From Solobacterium sp. UBA3691 (GTDB lineage Bacteria; Bacillota_I; Bacilli_A; Erysipelotrichales; Erysipelotrichaceae), in NCBI GenBank assembly GCA_002372175.1, contig DFIS01000075.1, positions 1-28,466 of the forward strand: a stretch of DNA of 28,466 nt. The letters are read 5' to 3'. Under the pieces are notes generated by a model. That model searched no databases and was not told the DNA's origin. It saw nothing but the letters and a program-made list of their open reading frames with translations. Below, piece by piece: positions 1 to 7,744 of the stretch (position 1 is the first letter of the stretch; every line of letters starts with the position of its first letter). The translations under genes were made by a program, and so were the position numbers.

Positions 1-185
1 TCAAACAGACGCAGAGCTTCCTTCAGTGTCACTTCATCAAAAGCAGGTTCAGGATCATTCAGCCACCTGTATCCGGCTGTTTCGGGAACACCGGTATGGA
101 GTTCAACAGGATTGGTGATCGTGATCTTCTGACTTCCGCACGCAAGCAGAAAGACCGTCACGATCAGGATCAGGATCTTCTTCAT
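1..185 (-). CDS. Lipoprotein, 3' end outside the window
   Basis: The reading frame starts at the ATG at 185-183 and runs off the left edge still open, so only about 61 residues are visible. The N terminus is a short lipoprotein signal: two lysines, a hydrophobic run and the lipobox LLAC followed by GSQK, so Cys16 should be lipidated and the protein anchored outside the membrane. The visible mature part ends in FDEVTLKEALRLF. In some Bacillota lipoproteins a similar segment precedes a thioredoxin-like fold, but the diagnostic CxxC would lie outside the window, so this is only a guess. The start is fixed by a GGAG overlapping the stop codon of the upstream sugar kinase gene; only five bases separate that stop from this ATG, implying translational coupling. 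Confidence 0.75.
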   Translation of the reverse strand, partial: MKKILILIVTVFLLACGSQKITITNPVELHTGVPETAGYRWLNDPEPAFDEVTLKEALRLF

Positions 186-190
186 TCGTT

Positions 191-1114
191 CTACTCCAGT
201 TTCAGAAGAGCCGATGTCTCAAAGAAATCCTGGATCTTGTCCTTATCTGCCAGACCATGTACATAAACAGTAGCACTGCCGCAGGATGCCGCAAAGCGGA
301 AGGATTCCTCGGGATCTCTCGTGACGATATACTCGGTGATGAAACCGGCTGTCATGGAGTCACCGGCACCGACCGTACTCAGAGGAGCTTCCTCTCTGAT
401 GATATTACTGACATAGACACCCTTGTCACAGACCATGATCGCCTGACTGCGGTCATCGAGGATGATCATCACATGGCGTACGCCCTCTCTGTGCATGGCC
501 TTTGCCTCAAGGATCGTCTGTTCACGGTCAAGGATCTCTCTTCCCGCATACTTTGCCAGTTCTGTCTGTGTCAGTTTGACCAGGAACGGACTGCATGGTG
601 CAACAGCCTTGATCACATCGGTATCTGTATCCAGGACGACCTTTACTTCGTTGGCAATCGTTTCCTTCAGCATCTCGATGACCTTCTCCTTTGTGCCGGC
701 AATCAGATTGCCCGCAAAGACAAAGAAGTCACGGTCATCCAGCCGGGATGCCTTCATACTGAGATTGCTGAAATTCGCATCGGTAATTGCCGGACCCTTG
801 ACATTAAGATCGGTATTCTGTCCGTCATGCAGTTTGATATTGATACGTGTATTTCCTTCTACATAGGTAAAACTGGGCTGGATCTTCGGGTACTTCTGCA
901 TCAGCTGGATGTAGTAGTCCTTCGTAAAGCCGCCGAGGAACCCGAGGGCTCTCGAAGGGATCTGCAGGTTATTCAGCACGATCGATACGTTGATGCCCTT
1001 ACCGCCGGCACGAAATCCGTCATAGCTGCTGCGGTTGGTTGCGCCTTTGACGATCGGCTGTTCAAATTCAAGATAGTAGTCCAGTGAAGGATTCAATGTA
1101 CATGTATAGATCAT
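191..1114 (-). CDS. 1-phosphofructokinase-family (PfkB) sugar-phosphate kinase
   Basis: This 307-residue protein is a cytoplasmic ribokinase-fold kinase of the 1-phosphofructokinase/tagatose-6-phosphate kinase branch. It starts with the typical MIYTCTLNPSLDY, has the substrate-side GGKG signature at residues 37-40 and the anion-hole/catalytic motif TVGAGDS with Asp252 as the presumed base. Length is normal for the family. Two usual signatures have drifted: the central KPN motif reads KLT (about residue 180) and the GS motif before it reads GN (135-136), so the substrate is uncertain among fructose-1-phosphate, tagatose-6-phosphate and related sugars. No fructose PTS or fruR gene is adjacent. 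A good AAGGAG sits seven bases before the ATG, and the ATG overlaps the peptidase T stop codon by four bases (ATGA). The next gene downstream is a lipoprotein gene five bases away. Confidence 0.85.
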   Translation of the reverse strand: MIYTCTLNPSLDYYLEFEQPIVKGATNRSSYDGFRAGGKGINVSIVLNNLQIPSRALGFLGGFTKDYYIQLMQKYPKIQPSFTYVEGNTRINIKLHDGQNTDLNVKGPAITDANFSNLSMKASRLDDRDFFVFAGNLIAGTKEKVIEMLKETIANEVKVVLDTDTDVIKAVAPCSPFLVKLTQTELAKYAGREILDREQTILEAKAMHREGVRHVMIILDDRSQAIMVCDKGVYVSNIIREEAPLSTVGAGDSMTAGFITEYIVTRDPEESFRFAASCGSATVYVHGLADKDKIQDFFETSALLKLE

Positions 1115-2337
1115 GCCTGTTCTCCTTTCGCCGCCAGTGCAGCGATCCTGCGGATCAGTTCAGATACCTGTTCCATCTGGCTGATCACACAGTATTCATA
1201 CCGTCCGTGGGCATTGCCTCCGCCGGTACCGATATTCGGACAGGGAACACCCATAAAGGACAGATTCGAGCCGTCGGTACCGCCTCTGGCTCCCTCCGAT
1301 ACAGCCTTGATCCCCATCTCCTGCAGAGCTTTCTCCGCCAGTCCCATCACTTCCGGATGATCGTTGAGGATCTCCTTCATATTCCGGTATGTCCAGACGA
1401 TATCTGCCTCACAGGAACCTTCGCCGTAGCGGTCATTGATCCACTGTGCAGCCTTGCGCATCAGTTCGGCCTTGGCTTCCAGCTTCTGCCGGTCATGATC
1501 GCGCAGGATATACTCCAGGACAGCTTTGTTCGTGCTGCCCTGCATGCCGGTCATGTGTATATAGCCTTCCTTGCCTTCGGTATGCTCGGGACGCATATAT
1601 GCAGGTAACAGAGTATGGTATTCCACAGCCAGGTTGCAGGCAGAGATCAGCTTGTTCTTGCCGCTGCCGGGATGTACCGAAAAGCCGTGGAATGTGACAA
1701 CAGCTGACATCGCATTGAAGGTTTCATCAGTGATCGTATTTACCGGTCCGCCGTCTGCTGTATAGGCAAAATCTGCGTCAAACTTCTTTACATCGAAGTT
1801 TGCGGTTCCTCTGCCGATCTCCTCATCCGGAGTAAATGCTACAGCGATGCGGCAGTGCGGCTCTTCGGGATGTTCCTGCCAGTACTGCAGGGCTTCCATG
1901 ATGGCGGCGATACCGGCCTTGTCATCTGCACCCAGCAGTGTGCTGCCGTCGGTTACGATCAGATCTTCACCCTTTAACTGCTTCATCTGCGGGAATGACT
2001 CTACGGCTGTCACCACACCCGGAGCCAGTTCGATATCCTTACCATCGTAGTTACGGATGATCCGCGGATTTACACCGGTACCGGTATAGTCCGGTGCCGT
2101 ATCCATATGTGCCACGAAACCGATCGTCTTCCCGCTGGTATCCCCGACCGCAGGCAGATGACCGTAAACATAACAGTATTCATCCAGTACAGCATCTTCG
2201 ATGCCCAGTCCCTTCAGTTCTTCCAGCAGTATCTTTGCCAGATCAAACTGTTTCATTGTGGACGGACTTGTCGCTGATTTAGGATCCGACTGCGTGTCGA
2301 TCTTTGCGTAGCGGATCAGTCTTTCTTCAGCACTCAT
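1111..2337 (-). CDS. pepT: Peptidase T (tripeptide aminopeptidase)
   Basis: This 408-residue protein is an M20B di-zinc aminopeptidase that removes the N-terminal residue from tripeptides in the cytoplasm. Motifs in order: HMDTAPD (His77 metal ligand, Asp79), GSTLLGADDKAG with the bridging Asp near residue 138, TPDEEIGRG (Glu172 general base, Glu173 ligand), YTADGG (Asp195) and the C-terminal GGGNAHGRYE that provides the last histidine ligand. Length matches the family. A GGGAGG lies eight bases before the ATG. The gene lies 25 bases downstream of the SpoIIE-type phosphatase and overlaps the sugar kinase by four bases, so it is probably read through from the hydrogenase promoter. A low-confidence internal extended -10 also precedes it. 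Confidence 0.95.
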   Translation of the reverse strand: MSAEERLIRYAKIDTQSDPKSATSPSTMKQFDLAKILLEELKGLGIEDAVLDEYCYVYGHLPAVGDTSGKTIGFVAHMDTAPDYTGTGVNPRIIRNYDGKDIELAPGVVTAVESFPQMKQLKGEDLIVTDGSTLLGADDKAGIAAIMEALQYWQEHPEEPHCRIAVAFTPDEEIGRGTANFDVKKFDADFAYTADGGPVNTITDETFNAMSAVVTFHGFSVHPGSGKNKLISACNLAVEYHTLLPAYMRPEHTEGKEGYIHMTGMQGSTNKAVLEYILRDHDRQKLEAKAELMRKAAQWINDRYGEGSCEADIVWTYRNMKEILNDHPEVMGLAEKALQEMGIKAVSEGARGGTDGSNLSFMGVPCPNIGTGGGNAHGRYEYCVISQMEQVSELIRRIAALAAKGEQA

Positions 2338-2356
2338 GAATTCAGCCTCCCAATTA

Positions 2357-2365
2357 AGTATATCA
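2357..2365 (-). promoter_or_regulatory. Possible internal extended -10 promoter before pepT
   Basis: The minus strand reads TGATATACT, an extended -10 of the TGnTATAAT type that overlaps the stop codon of the phosphatase gene. The same nine bases precede the hydrogenase operon at 6987-6995. No convincing -35 is visible, so this is a weak call; the match could be chance. Confidence 0.25.
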
Positions 2366-3544
2366 GTACATCTCTATCGTAACGATCTTTCCCATCTTCC
2401 GCAGATACTTCTGCAGATCTTCGATCAGCCGTATCTTGGCATTGAGGGAAAGCGGTGAATACGCAATAGCGTCATGGGCAGGATTGTCACTGAGTCCGAC
2501 CATGAAGGTAACTGCACTGGACTTCATCAGTTCCTGAGCCAGACACGTAGCACCGTCAGTCTCCCTCGATATCAGCAGCTGTTCCGCAAATACCGGTTCT
2601 CCGGCTGCCCTCTCGAGAAAACGGGATACCTTCTGCAGGGTGAGAACACCTTCGGTAACGAGATCTACCCCGCGGATGAAGCCCTTTGGGGGTACATCAG
2701 AGACAAACGAGATCAGGTTATCGGTTGTCAGTTCATGTCCGGTGACCCGTGACACGATCAGACTGGTGGTTCCTCCGCAGCAGATCTTCCGGCCGGTGGC
2801 GGACATCAGCCGTTCGACAACTTTGCGGTCATCCTCCGGATCGGAGGGCGGACCGACCATGACTCTTGTCTCTCTTGCCGGTATCACATGGATACAGGCA
2901 ACCGTGGAGTCATCTCCCGGCATACCGCCGTAGAGACTGTCAACATTGGCCAGAAGCAGCCGTGATACATCAGCGGCACTGTCATTCTCACGCAGGTGAG
3001 TCACGAGGAACTCTTCGACTTCTTCCTGTCCCCAGCCGAAGTTCAGCGTCATGCCAAGACCGGCATACAGCACGCCGTCGGAGAACGTAACGATGTAGTC
3101 TTCCGGCTGTACAGTGAAATGTGCTACGTAGACTTTCTTGCCATTTAGATCGTGTACGACCGTCTCCGGATACCAGCGCCTGCCGTCACGGATCAGCACC
3201 GTAACGGGATTGTCAAATCTGGCGATGACAGCAGTGCCGTCATAGTAGATCTGGATGATCGTAAACGTTGAATAGGCAACTTCACGTTCCTGATCTACCG
3301 GCAGGGTGGCTACGATCGTATCGATGGCATCCTTCAGGGTCATGCCGGAGAAGACCATCTCACTGACGATCGTACTGGTCAGGGTAGAGAGTATGTTTGC
3401 CTTGACACCGCTGCCAAGACCGTCAGCCAGAACCATGACGATGCACTTCTCGTTCTGCCGGATCTGCACACGGTCACCGCAGAGTTCTTCATGTTTCTTG
3501 TTCAGTGAGCGCCAGGCTGCATCGATATGTATGACCTGACCCAT
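2363..3544 (-). CDS. SpoIIE-type PP2C protein phosphatase linked to a sensory hydrogenase
   Basis: This 393-residue cytoplasmic protein carries a SpoIIE/RsbU-like PP2C phosphatase domain in its first half. Metal-binding aspartates are visible in ADGLGSG (Asp41), TFSDGV (Asp156) and GDDST (Asp211-212), counted from the chosen start. The second half (about 225-393) contains GRKICCGGTTSLIVSR and has no domain I can name. The family removes phosphate from serine or threonine of anti-anti-sigma-like partners; no partner gene is adjacent. A start at 3556 would be GTG without a ribosome site, whereas ATG 3544 has GAGGAG just upstream, formed by the last codons of the hydrogenase, and begins one base after that gene's TGA. 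This arrangement next to a PAS-containing hydrogenase matches the phosphatase-linked putative H2 sensors described for group C [FeFe] hydrogenases. Confidence 0.85.
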   Translation of the reverse strand: MGQVIHIDAAWRSLNKKHEELCGDRVQIRQNEKCIVMVLADGLGSGVKANILSTLTSTIVSEMVFSGMTLKDAIDTIVATLPVDQEREVAYSTFTIIQIYYDGTAVIARFDNPVTVLIRDGRRWYPETVVHDLNGKKVYVAHFTVQPEDYIVTFSDGVLYAGLGMTLNFGWGQEEVEEFLVTHLRENDSAADVSRLLLANVDSLYGGMPGDDSTVACIHVIPARETRVMVGPPSDPEDDRKVVERLMSATGRKICCGGTTSLIVSRVTGHELTTDNLISFVSDVPPKGFIRGVDLVTEGVLTLQKVSRFLERAAGEPVFAEQLLISRETDGATCLAQELMKSSAVTFMVGLSDNPAHDAIAYSPLSLNAKIRLIEDLQKYLRKMGKIVTIEMY

Positions 3545-3545
3545 A

Positions 3546-5225
3546 TCACTCCTCACCGATCGTCTTCTTGAGCGCTGTCAAAGCCACCTTGGATTTGGCT
3601 GTCGTCTCACCGAGCAGACTTGCGATCTCCTGTACACTGCGCATCTGGTCATCAATGACCTGCTGAGTCACTTCCAGCGTCTTTTCACGCAGTTCTCTCA
3701 TCCGGTTTTCCTTTTCCACTTCTTCTGTACGGTCCATCAGGATCAGGATCGTATAGGGCTCTCCGTGCATCTTGACGATCGCATGGTCGATCAGCCTGTG
3801 ATAGTTCTCATAGTCAATGCGGATATACTCCGTGGAAAGGCCTGTCATCCTGACCAGACGCTCCAGGGCATCATCGGGGAATACAGCCATCAGCGGCAGC
3901 CCTGTTGGATTGATCATACCCATACCGACCATGTTTCGGGCAGCCGGGTTCATCTCCCGGATATTCAGCTCTTCATCCAGTACAACGATACCGTTCGGGG
4001 TATTTTCAATAACTGCACCGGATAACGATCTGGCCTGACGCACAGCTTCCGGCAGACAGATCCGGGGATCGGCTTTCCCGTCCAGTACAGCGATAGCCTT
4101 CAGCCGGCATGTCTCATACCCGCAGGCACCGCAGTCATGGATCTTCATCGGAGATGTCTTCCCCATTGCCTTCATCTGGGCATCGATTTCTTCTTCCGTA
4201 TGTTTCGGATGGAAGATATGTTCATCCTGCCAGACGGCATGCATCTCCACAGGCAGGGTACCGCCGCTCACCTTCCGGTTCATATCTACATTCTCACGGA
4301 TCACACTCTGACCAAGCCACTCATTGTGCTTGAAATGCGACAGCAGGGGACCGCCCATGCAGGAACCTGTACAGGAGTTCAGTTCAAAGAAATATCCGCT
4401 CAGACTGCCTGTACGAAGGGCATCCAGAACTTCCTTTACACGCTCGACACCATCAATAGCAACATACTTGTATTTCGTATCATGAGGCAGAGTGGAGATG
4501 ATCCCTCCGGGGGTGGGATAGAGTCTCGCAATACTTCCTTCGAAGTCTTCCCAGTCTCCGGTCTCCTCTTCCGTCAGGGTCTCCTGAAGCCACCGGTGCA
4601 GTTCCAGCATACTGATGCATGCGTCTACGGCACCCGCGAACCTGGCTTCCCGAATCTCCCTGTATTTGGCGATACACGGTGAAAGGAAGACCACTCTGGC
4701 GTTGGGATGTTCCTGTTTGATTGCTCTGCCGTGGGCAATCAAAGGAGAGACCACCGGTGCCATCTGGTCGGTCAGATCTCCGTATTCCTTCTCAATCAGG
4801 GCATTGACTGCGGGACAGCAGGTCGTGATGATATTCTTCATCGTACCTTCTTCGATCAGATTGATATACGAACGGGAGACCATGGCAGCTCCCCGTGCTG
4901 TCTCTTCCGTATAGGCAAATCCTCTATTCTTCAGGATCTTCGAAAGAGAAGTGAACTTCGGCCATACCGAGACAAAACTCGGTGCTACACTCATGATCAC
5001 TTCTTCTCCCTGTTCAAGCCACTGCAGGACTGTCTTGAAGTCACTGATCACAGCCTTGGCATCATGGGGACATACGCTGTAGCACCTTCCGCAGAGAATA
5101 CACTCATTCTCTACGATCAGCGGCTGGTTCTTCAGGTATGTCATCGCATTGGTCGGACAGGCCCTTACACACCTCATACAGTTATGGCATGAGGCTTCCT
5201 GCAGGCGGATGTAGTACCGGTTCAT
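3546..5225 (-). CDS. hydS: PAS-containing sensory [FeFe] hydrogenase (HydS-like, group C)
   Basis: This 559-residue protein is built as follows: two [4Fe-4S] ferredoxin motifs (Cys13/16/19/23 and Cys42/45/48/52), a hydrogenase H-cluster domain, a CxxCxxxxC [4Fe-4S] motif (DCGACGYETC, residues 364-373), a PAS domain (about 400-505, with NTPNGIVVLDEELNI) and a C-terminal helical segment. H-cluster ligands are in TTCCP (Cys136-137), SPCIAK (Cys184) and NSCTGSC (Cys285, Cys289). Catalytic hydrogenases have Met before PC and in the third motif (MPC, VMAC); here they are Ser and Asn, typical of the sensory group with slow turnover. The proton-relay cysteine of the first motif is kept. The likely role is sensing H2 or redox state and signalling to the phosphatase encoded immediately downstream. 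The ATG begins two bases after the stop of the [2Fe-2S] gene, with no strong ribosome site, suggesting coupling. Confidence 0.88.
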   Translation of the reverse strand: MNRYYIRLQEASCHNCMRCVRACPTNAMTYLKNQPLIVENECILCGRCYSVCPHDAKAVISDFKTVLQWLEQGEEVIMSVAPSFVSVWPKFTSLSKILKNRGFAYTEETARGAAMVSRSYINLIEEGTMKNIITTCCPAVNALIEKEYGDLTDQMAPVVSPLIAHGRAIKQEHPNARVVFLSPCIAKYREIREARFAGAVDACISMLELHRWLQETLTEEETGDWEDFEGSIARLYPTPGGIISTLPHDTKYKYVAIDGVERVKEVLDALRTGSLSGYFFELNSCTGSCMGGPLLSHFKHNEWLGQSVIRENVDMNRKVSGGTLPVEMHAVWQDEHIFHPKHTEEEIDAQMKAMGKTSPMKIHDCGACGYETCRLKAIAVLDGKADPRICLPEAVRQARSLSGAVIENTPNGIVVLDEELNIREMNPAARNMVGMGMINPTGLPLMAVFPDDALERLVRMTGLSTEYIRIDYENYHRLIDHAIVKMHGEPYTILILMDRTEEVEKENRMRELREKTLEVTQQVIDDQMRSVQEIASLLGETTAKSKVALTALKKTIGEE

Positions 5226-5226
5226 A

Positions 5227-5478
5227 CTACAGTGCCTGTTCGATCTCTTTCATGATCACATCCACTGCATTGACTGCTGTGACACCTTCCAGTAATCTGC
5301 CGTTTACCTTTACACCCAGTCCCAGATGATTTACACAGGATTTCATGCAGAAGGATCCCTTCAGTTCCACCTGGTCCTGCAGGTTTCTCTTATTGATCTC
5401 TTCCGTCAGTTCTTTGGCAATATTGCCTGAATTCTTTACGTAACAGGCACTCCCGATACAAATATCCACGCGTACCAT
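5227..5478 (-). CDS. Thioredoxin-like [2Fe-2S] ferredoxin
   Basis: This 83-residue protein resembles the NuoE/TrxFd-type [2Fe-2S] domain. It has CIGSAC near the N terminus and CMKSC in the middle, giving four candidate cluster ligands in the CxxxxC...CxxxC spacing of the family. In sensory hydrogenase operons this small protein is a likely electron carrier between the two hydrogenases. Two ATGs are in frame: the one at 5484 lies one base from AGGAGG and cannot be used efficiently, while the one at 5478 is seven bases away, so 5478 is chosen (MVRVDICIGSAC). The AGGAGG itself overlaps the TAG stop of the upstream hydrogenase, and the gene ends two bases before the hydS start. Confidence 0.85.
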   Translation of the reverse strand: MVRVDICIGSACYVKNSGNIAKELTEEINKRNLQDQVELKGSFCMKSCVNHLGLGVKVNGRLLEGVTAVNAVDVIMKEIEQAL

Positions 5479-5489
5479 GATCATTCCTC

Positions 5490-6950
5490 CTAGTCTCTCT
5501 TCATGTTTACATGCTTAAACGTATTCGCTTCCAGCGACTGTGTGATGGTCACTGCTTTGTTGGGAATATTCTCCTTTATCATTCTTCCCTTGGCTGTCAT
5601 TGCCGGAACGATCGTGGCAGGGCCTCCCAGACAGCCTCCCTCACAGCACATTCCCTCAAGGATATCACAGGTAAATCTGCCGGCTTTGATCAGTTCCAGA
5701 TTCTTCTTGCACTCAAAGGCACCGTTGGCCAGAACCAGAGTATATCCCTCATGACCCTGTTCCTTGGCAGCTTCCACAACAGCAGCCGAAACACCGCCGG
5801 TACTGGCAAAGTTTCTGCCATAGTTGGAAGCCTGGTTTGCTGCTTCACCCTTCATCTCGGCAGGATTGATATTCCTGGATATCAGCATCGCGGCCAGTTC
5901 TTCGTATGTCAGGACATAATCGACATCGGTAGCCTTCTCCATTGCTTCCTGTTTCTTGGCAACACAGGGACCGATAAAGACAACACCGTGGTCCGGATGT
6001 TCCTTCTTGAGCTTTCTGGCCATGGCCATCATCGGTGTAACCGTGGTGGACTTGTTTTCAGCATACAGCTTCGGATAGTGGATCCGCATCATATTGACGA
6101 AACCCGGGCAGCAGGATGTTGTCATCGGCACGCCGGCTTCCTTGTGCTCACGCAGTTCTTCGGCTTCCGTATCGGCAACAGCGTCGGCACCCAGAGCGAC
6201 TTCAAAGACATCCTCAAAACCGAGAGCTGCGATTGCTTCCTTGATCTGGGCCAGATTGGTGTTCTCGAACTGTCCCTGGATGGAAGGCGCTATGATCGCA
6301 TAGGCAGGTGATCCCATACGCAGCAGGGTCACAACAGGTACGACCCAGCTGATATCCTCGATGGCACCGAACGGGCATGCATTCTCGCACTGTCCGCAGT
6401 TGATGCATTTCTCTTCATCAATAACAGCGATATCATTCTCATCCCAGCTGATTGCACCAACCGGGCAGTGTGCGTGGCACGGTCTCTCGGTCACGACGAT
6501 CGCGTTATACGGGCAGGCACGGGCACAGGCGCCGCATTCCTTACACTTCGTATAGTCGATCTCGGAACGGTTGACACCGATGTGGATGGCACCGAAGTTA
6601 CATGCGCTCAGGCAGGATTTGGCCATACATTTACGGCAGTTGTCGGTCACTCTGATCTTCTTGATCGAACATCCGTCACAGGCCGCATCAATGACCTGTA
6701 CGATCTGACGCGGGTTATACTCTGCCGCATCATTGGCCATCTTGCCCATTGCCAGTCTTACCCTCTGGCGCAGGATCTCTCTTTCTTTATATATGCAGCA
6801 TCGAAAGCGGGGACCGCTGCGGGAGACAAGTTCCCTTGCCTTAGCCTGTACGCTTTCCTCGCTGAAATCATCATTATATGCCTGCCTGCAAAGCTCTACC
6901 AGAACATCAAACTTGAATACTCTGGCTTCGTTGGTAAACATTGACGGCAT
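5490..6950 (-). CDS. Monomeric [FeFe] hydrogenase, group B-like
   Basis: This 486-residue iron-sulfur hydrogenase has an N-terminal region very rich in cysteine: Cys91/94/105/108/113/117, a ferredoxin motif at Cys136/139/142/146, Cys158/162, and a second ferredoxin motif at Cys182/185/188/192. The H-cluster domain follows, with TSCCPG (Cys280-281, including the proton-relay cysteine), GPCVAKK (Cys329) and EGMCCEGGC (Cys436, Cys440). There is no PAS domain and no C-terminal small-subunit region. The layout agrees with group B hydrogenases often found beside HydS-type sensors, thought to couple ferredoxin to H2 turnover; the direction in this organism is unknown. The start ATG has AGGAGG seven bases upstream and an extended -10 promoter at 6987-6995. 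It is the first gene of the chain ending at the left edge of the window. Confidence 0.9.
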   Translation of the reverse strand: MPSMFTNEARVFKFDVLVELCRQAYNDDFSEESVQAKARELVSRSGPRFRCCIYKEREILRQRVRLAMGKMANDAAEYNPRQIVQVIDAACDGCSIKKIRVTDNCRKCMAKSCLSACNFGAIHIGVNRSEIDYTKCKECGACARACPYNAIVVTERPCHAHCPVGAISWDENDIAVIDEEKCINCGQCENACPFGAIEDISWVVPVVTLLRMGSPAYAIIAPSIQGQFENTNLAQIKEAIAALGFEDVFEVALGADAVADTEAEELREHKEAGVPMTTSCCPGFVNMMRIHYPKLYAENKSTTVTPMMAMARKLKKEHPDHGVVFIGPCVAKKQEAMEKATDVDYVLTYEELAAMLISRNINPAEMKGEAANQASNYGRNFASTGGVSAAVVEAAKEQGHEGYTLVLANGAFECKKNLELIKAGRFTCDILEGMCCEGGCLGGPATIVPAMTAKGRMIKENIPNKAVTITQSLEANTFKHVNMKRD

Positions 6951-6986
6951 GTTATTTCCTCCTTATAACAATCATCTTGTGACAAA

Positions 6987-6995
6987 AGTATATCA
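6987..6995 (-). promoter_or_regulatory. Extended -10 promoter of the hydrogenase operon
   Basis: The minus strand reads TGATATACT, a TGn extended -10 element, 36 bases before the hydrogenase ATG. No good -35 hexamer stands at the expected distance, consistent with an extended -10 or regulated promoter. Transcription would start near 6980 and leave a leader of about 30 bases containing AGGAGG. Confidence 0.5.
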
Positions 6996-7080
6996 TTAAT
7001 TTCCAACCCCGAAAACAGCACCGGATGAGTTTATGTGAATCTTTTAACATAATTGTAAGTGTATAGCTGTATCTCTGAAA

Positions 7081-7127
7081 GAGACCGGCACGATGCCGGT
7101 CTCCTTTCCCTGCTTCCCGGAGGAAGC
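7081..7127. terminator. Two hairpins in the 280-base gap before the hydrogenase operon
   Basis: The gap 6951-7230 has no gene. It contains a perfect 10-base stem (GAGACCGGCA, loop CGA, 7081-7103) and a second 6-base stem (GCTTCC, loop CGGA, 7112-7127). Read on the minus strand they follow the DUF1232 gene by roughly 100 to 130 bases and precede the hydrogenase promoter, so they probably end that transcript. Neither has a proper U-tract on either strand, so Rho-dependent termination, mRNA stabilisation or a small RNA are alternatives. Nothing else was recognised in the gap apart from the promoter. Confidence 0.45.
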
Positions 7128-7230
7128 CTTATATTCTGTACAAATACTTTACCCTGTTTTCAGGATCATACAAGACCTGTATTCAGAGATTGTTCATGAT
7201 ACAATGTACATGTTGGGGCTAAAGCCTCTT

Positions 7231-7662
7231 TTATTCTGCTTCTTCCGCAGCTTCCCTGCTGAACGCGTTCTTCTGTGCACGCCATGTGCGGTATGCCTCA
7301 AGCTCCGGTTCCGTAAACTTCAGTACACCTGCGAATACAGCGATATCATCGAGATGACCAATCAGCGGAATATTATCCGGGATCAGATCTTTTCCCTTGA
7401 TCAGATAGATAAATGCACTGACCAGAGATGCGACTACCTTCGGTGATACTTCCGTATATTCCTTCGTAATATAGCTTCTGACCATGGAGATCATCAGCGG
7501 TACACCTGCCAGGGTATTTCCGGCATTGGGTACTTCTCTGAGCTTTGTCTCCAGCTGGATCAGAAGATCATCTGCCTTGGCAGGATCCTGGATCAGTTCC
7601 TGTGCCTGGGCGATGCCTGAATCAATGATTTCACGTGCTTTTTCAGCTGTTACAGCGGCCAT
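7231..7662 (-). CDS. DUF1232 (YkvA-like) protein
   Basis: This 143-residue protein has an N-terminal helical half and a DUF1232 core at about 84-115, recognisable by FIYLIKGKDLIPDNIPLIGHLDDIA, shown here in the family pattern of a hydrophobic helix, a D-L-I-P-D turn and a G-x-x-D-D segment. The biochemical role of DUF1232 proteins is not known; many are small membrane-associated proteins. The C terminus is acidic and alanine-rich. The start ATG is preceded by GAGAGG nine bases upstream and by its own -35/-10 pair just beyond the typA terminator, so it is likely monocistronic. Confidence 0.8.
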   Translation of the reverse strand: MAAVTAEKAREIIDSGIAQAQELIQDPAKADDLLIQLETKLREVPNAGNTLAGVPLMISMVRSYITKEYTEVSPKVVASLVSAFIYLIKGKDLIPDNIPLIGHLDDIAVFAGVLKFTEPELEAYRTWRAQKNAFSREAAEEAE

Positions 7663-7688
7663 ACTACACTGCCTCTCTTTCTGCTTTT

Positions 7689-7717
7689 ATCATAGTATTC
7701 ACACAGTCTGTCATCAA
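7689..7717 (-). promoter_or_regulatory. Promoter of the DUF1232 gene
   Basis: The minus strand has TTGATG (7717-7712), a 17-base spacer and TATGAT (7694-7689). The pair lies immediately after the U-tract of the typA terminator and 26 bases before the ATG. Confidence 0.6.
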
Positions 7718-7744
7718 GAAAAAGAAGAGGTTAATCCTCTTCTT
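7711..7744 (-). terminator. typA terminator overlapping its stop codon
   Basis: On the minus strand a perfect 9-base stem (AAGAAGAGG at 7744-7736 pairing with 7730-7722) encloses a five-base loop that holds the TAA stop, followed by TTTTCTTG. The coding sequence itself therefore supplies the left arm, encoding the acidic tail EEEED. Confidence 0.75.

Noticed and set aside
257..1087. Plus-strand open frame of 276 codons opposite the sugar kinase gene
   Set aside because: Antisense shadow; the minus-strand kinase has full family motifs and a good ribosome site.
5482..5484. ATG at 5484 as start of the [2Fe-2S] protein
   Set aside because: It lies one base from AGGAGG, too close for initiation; ATG 5478 has ideal spacing.
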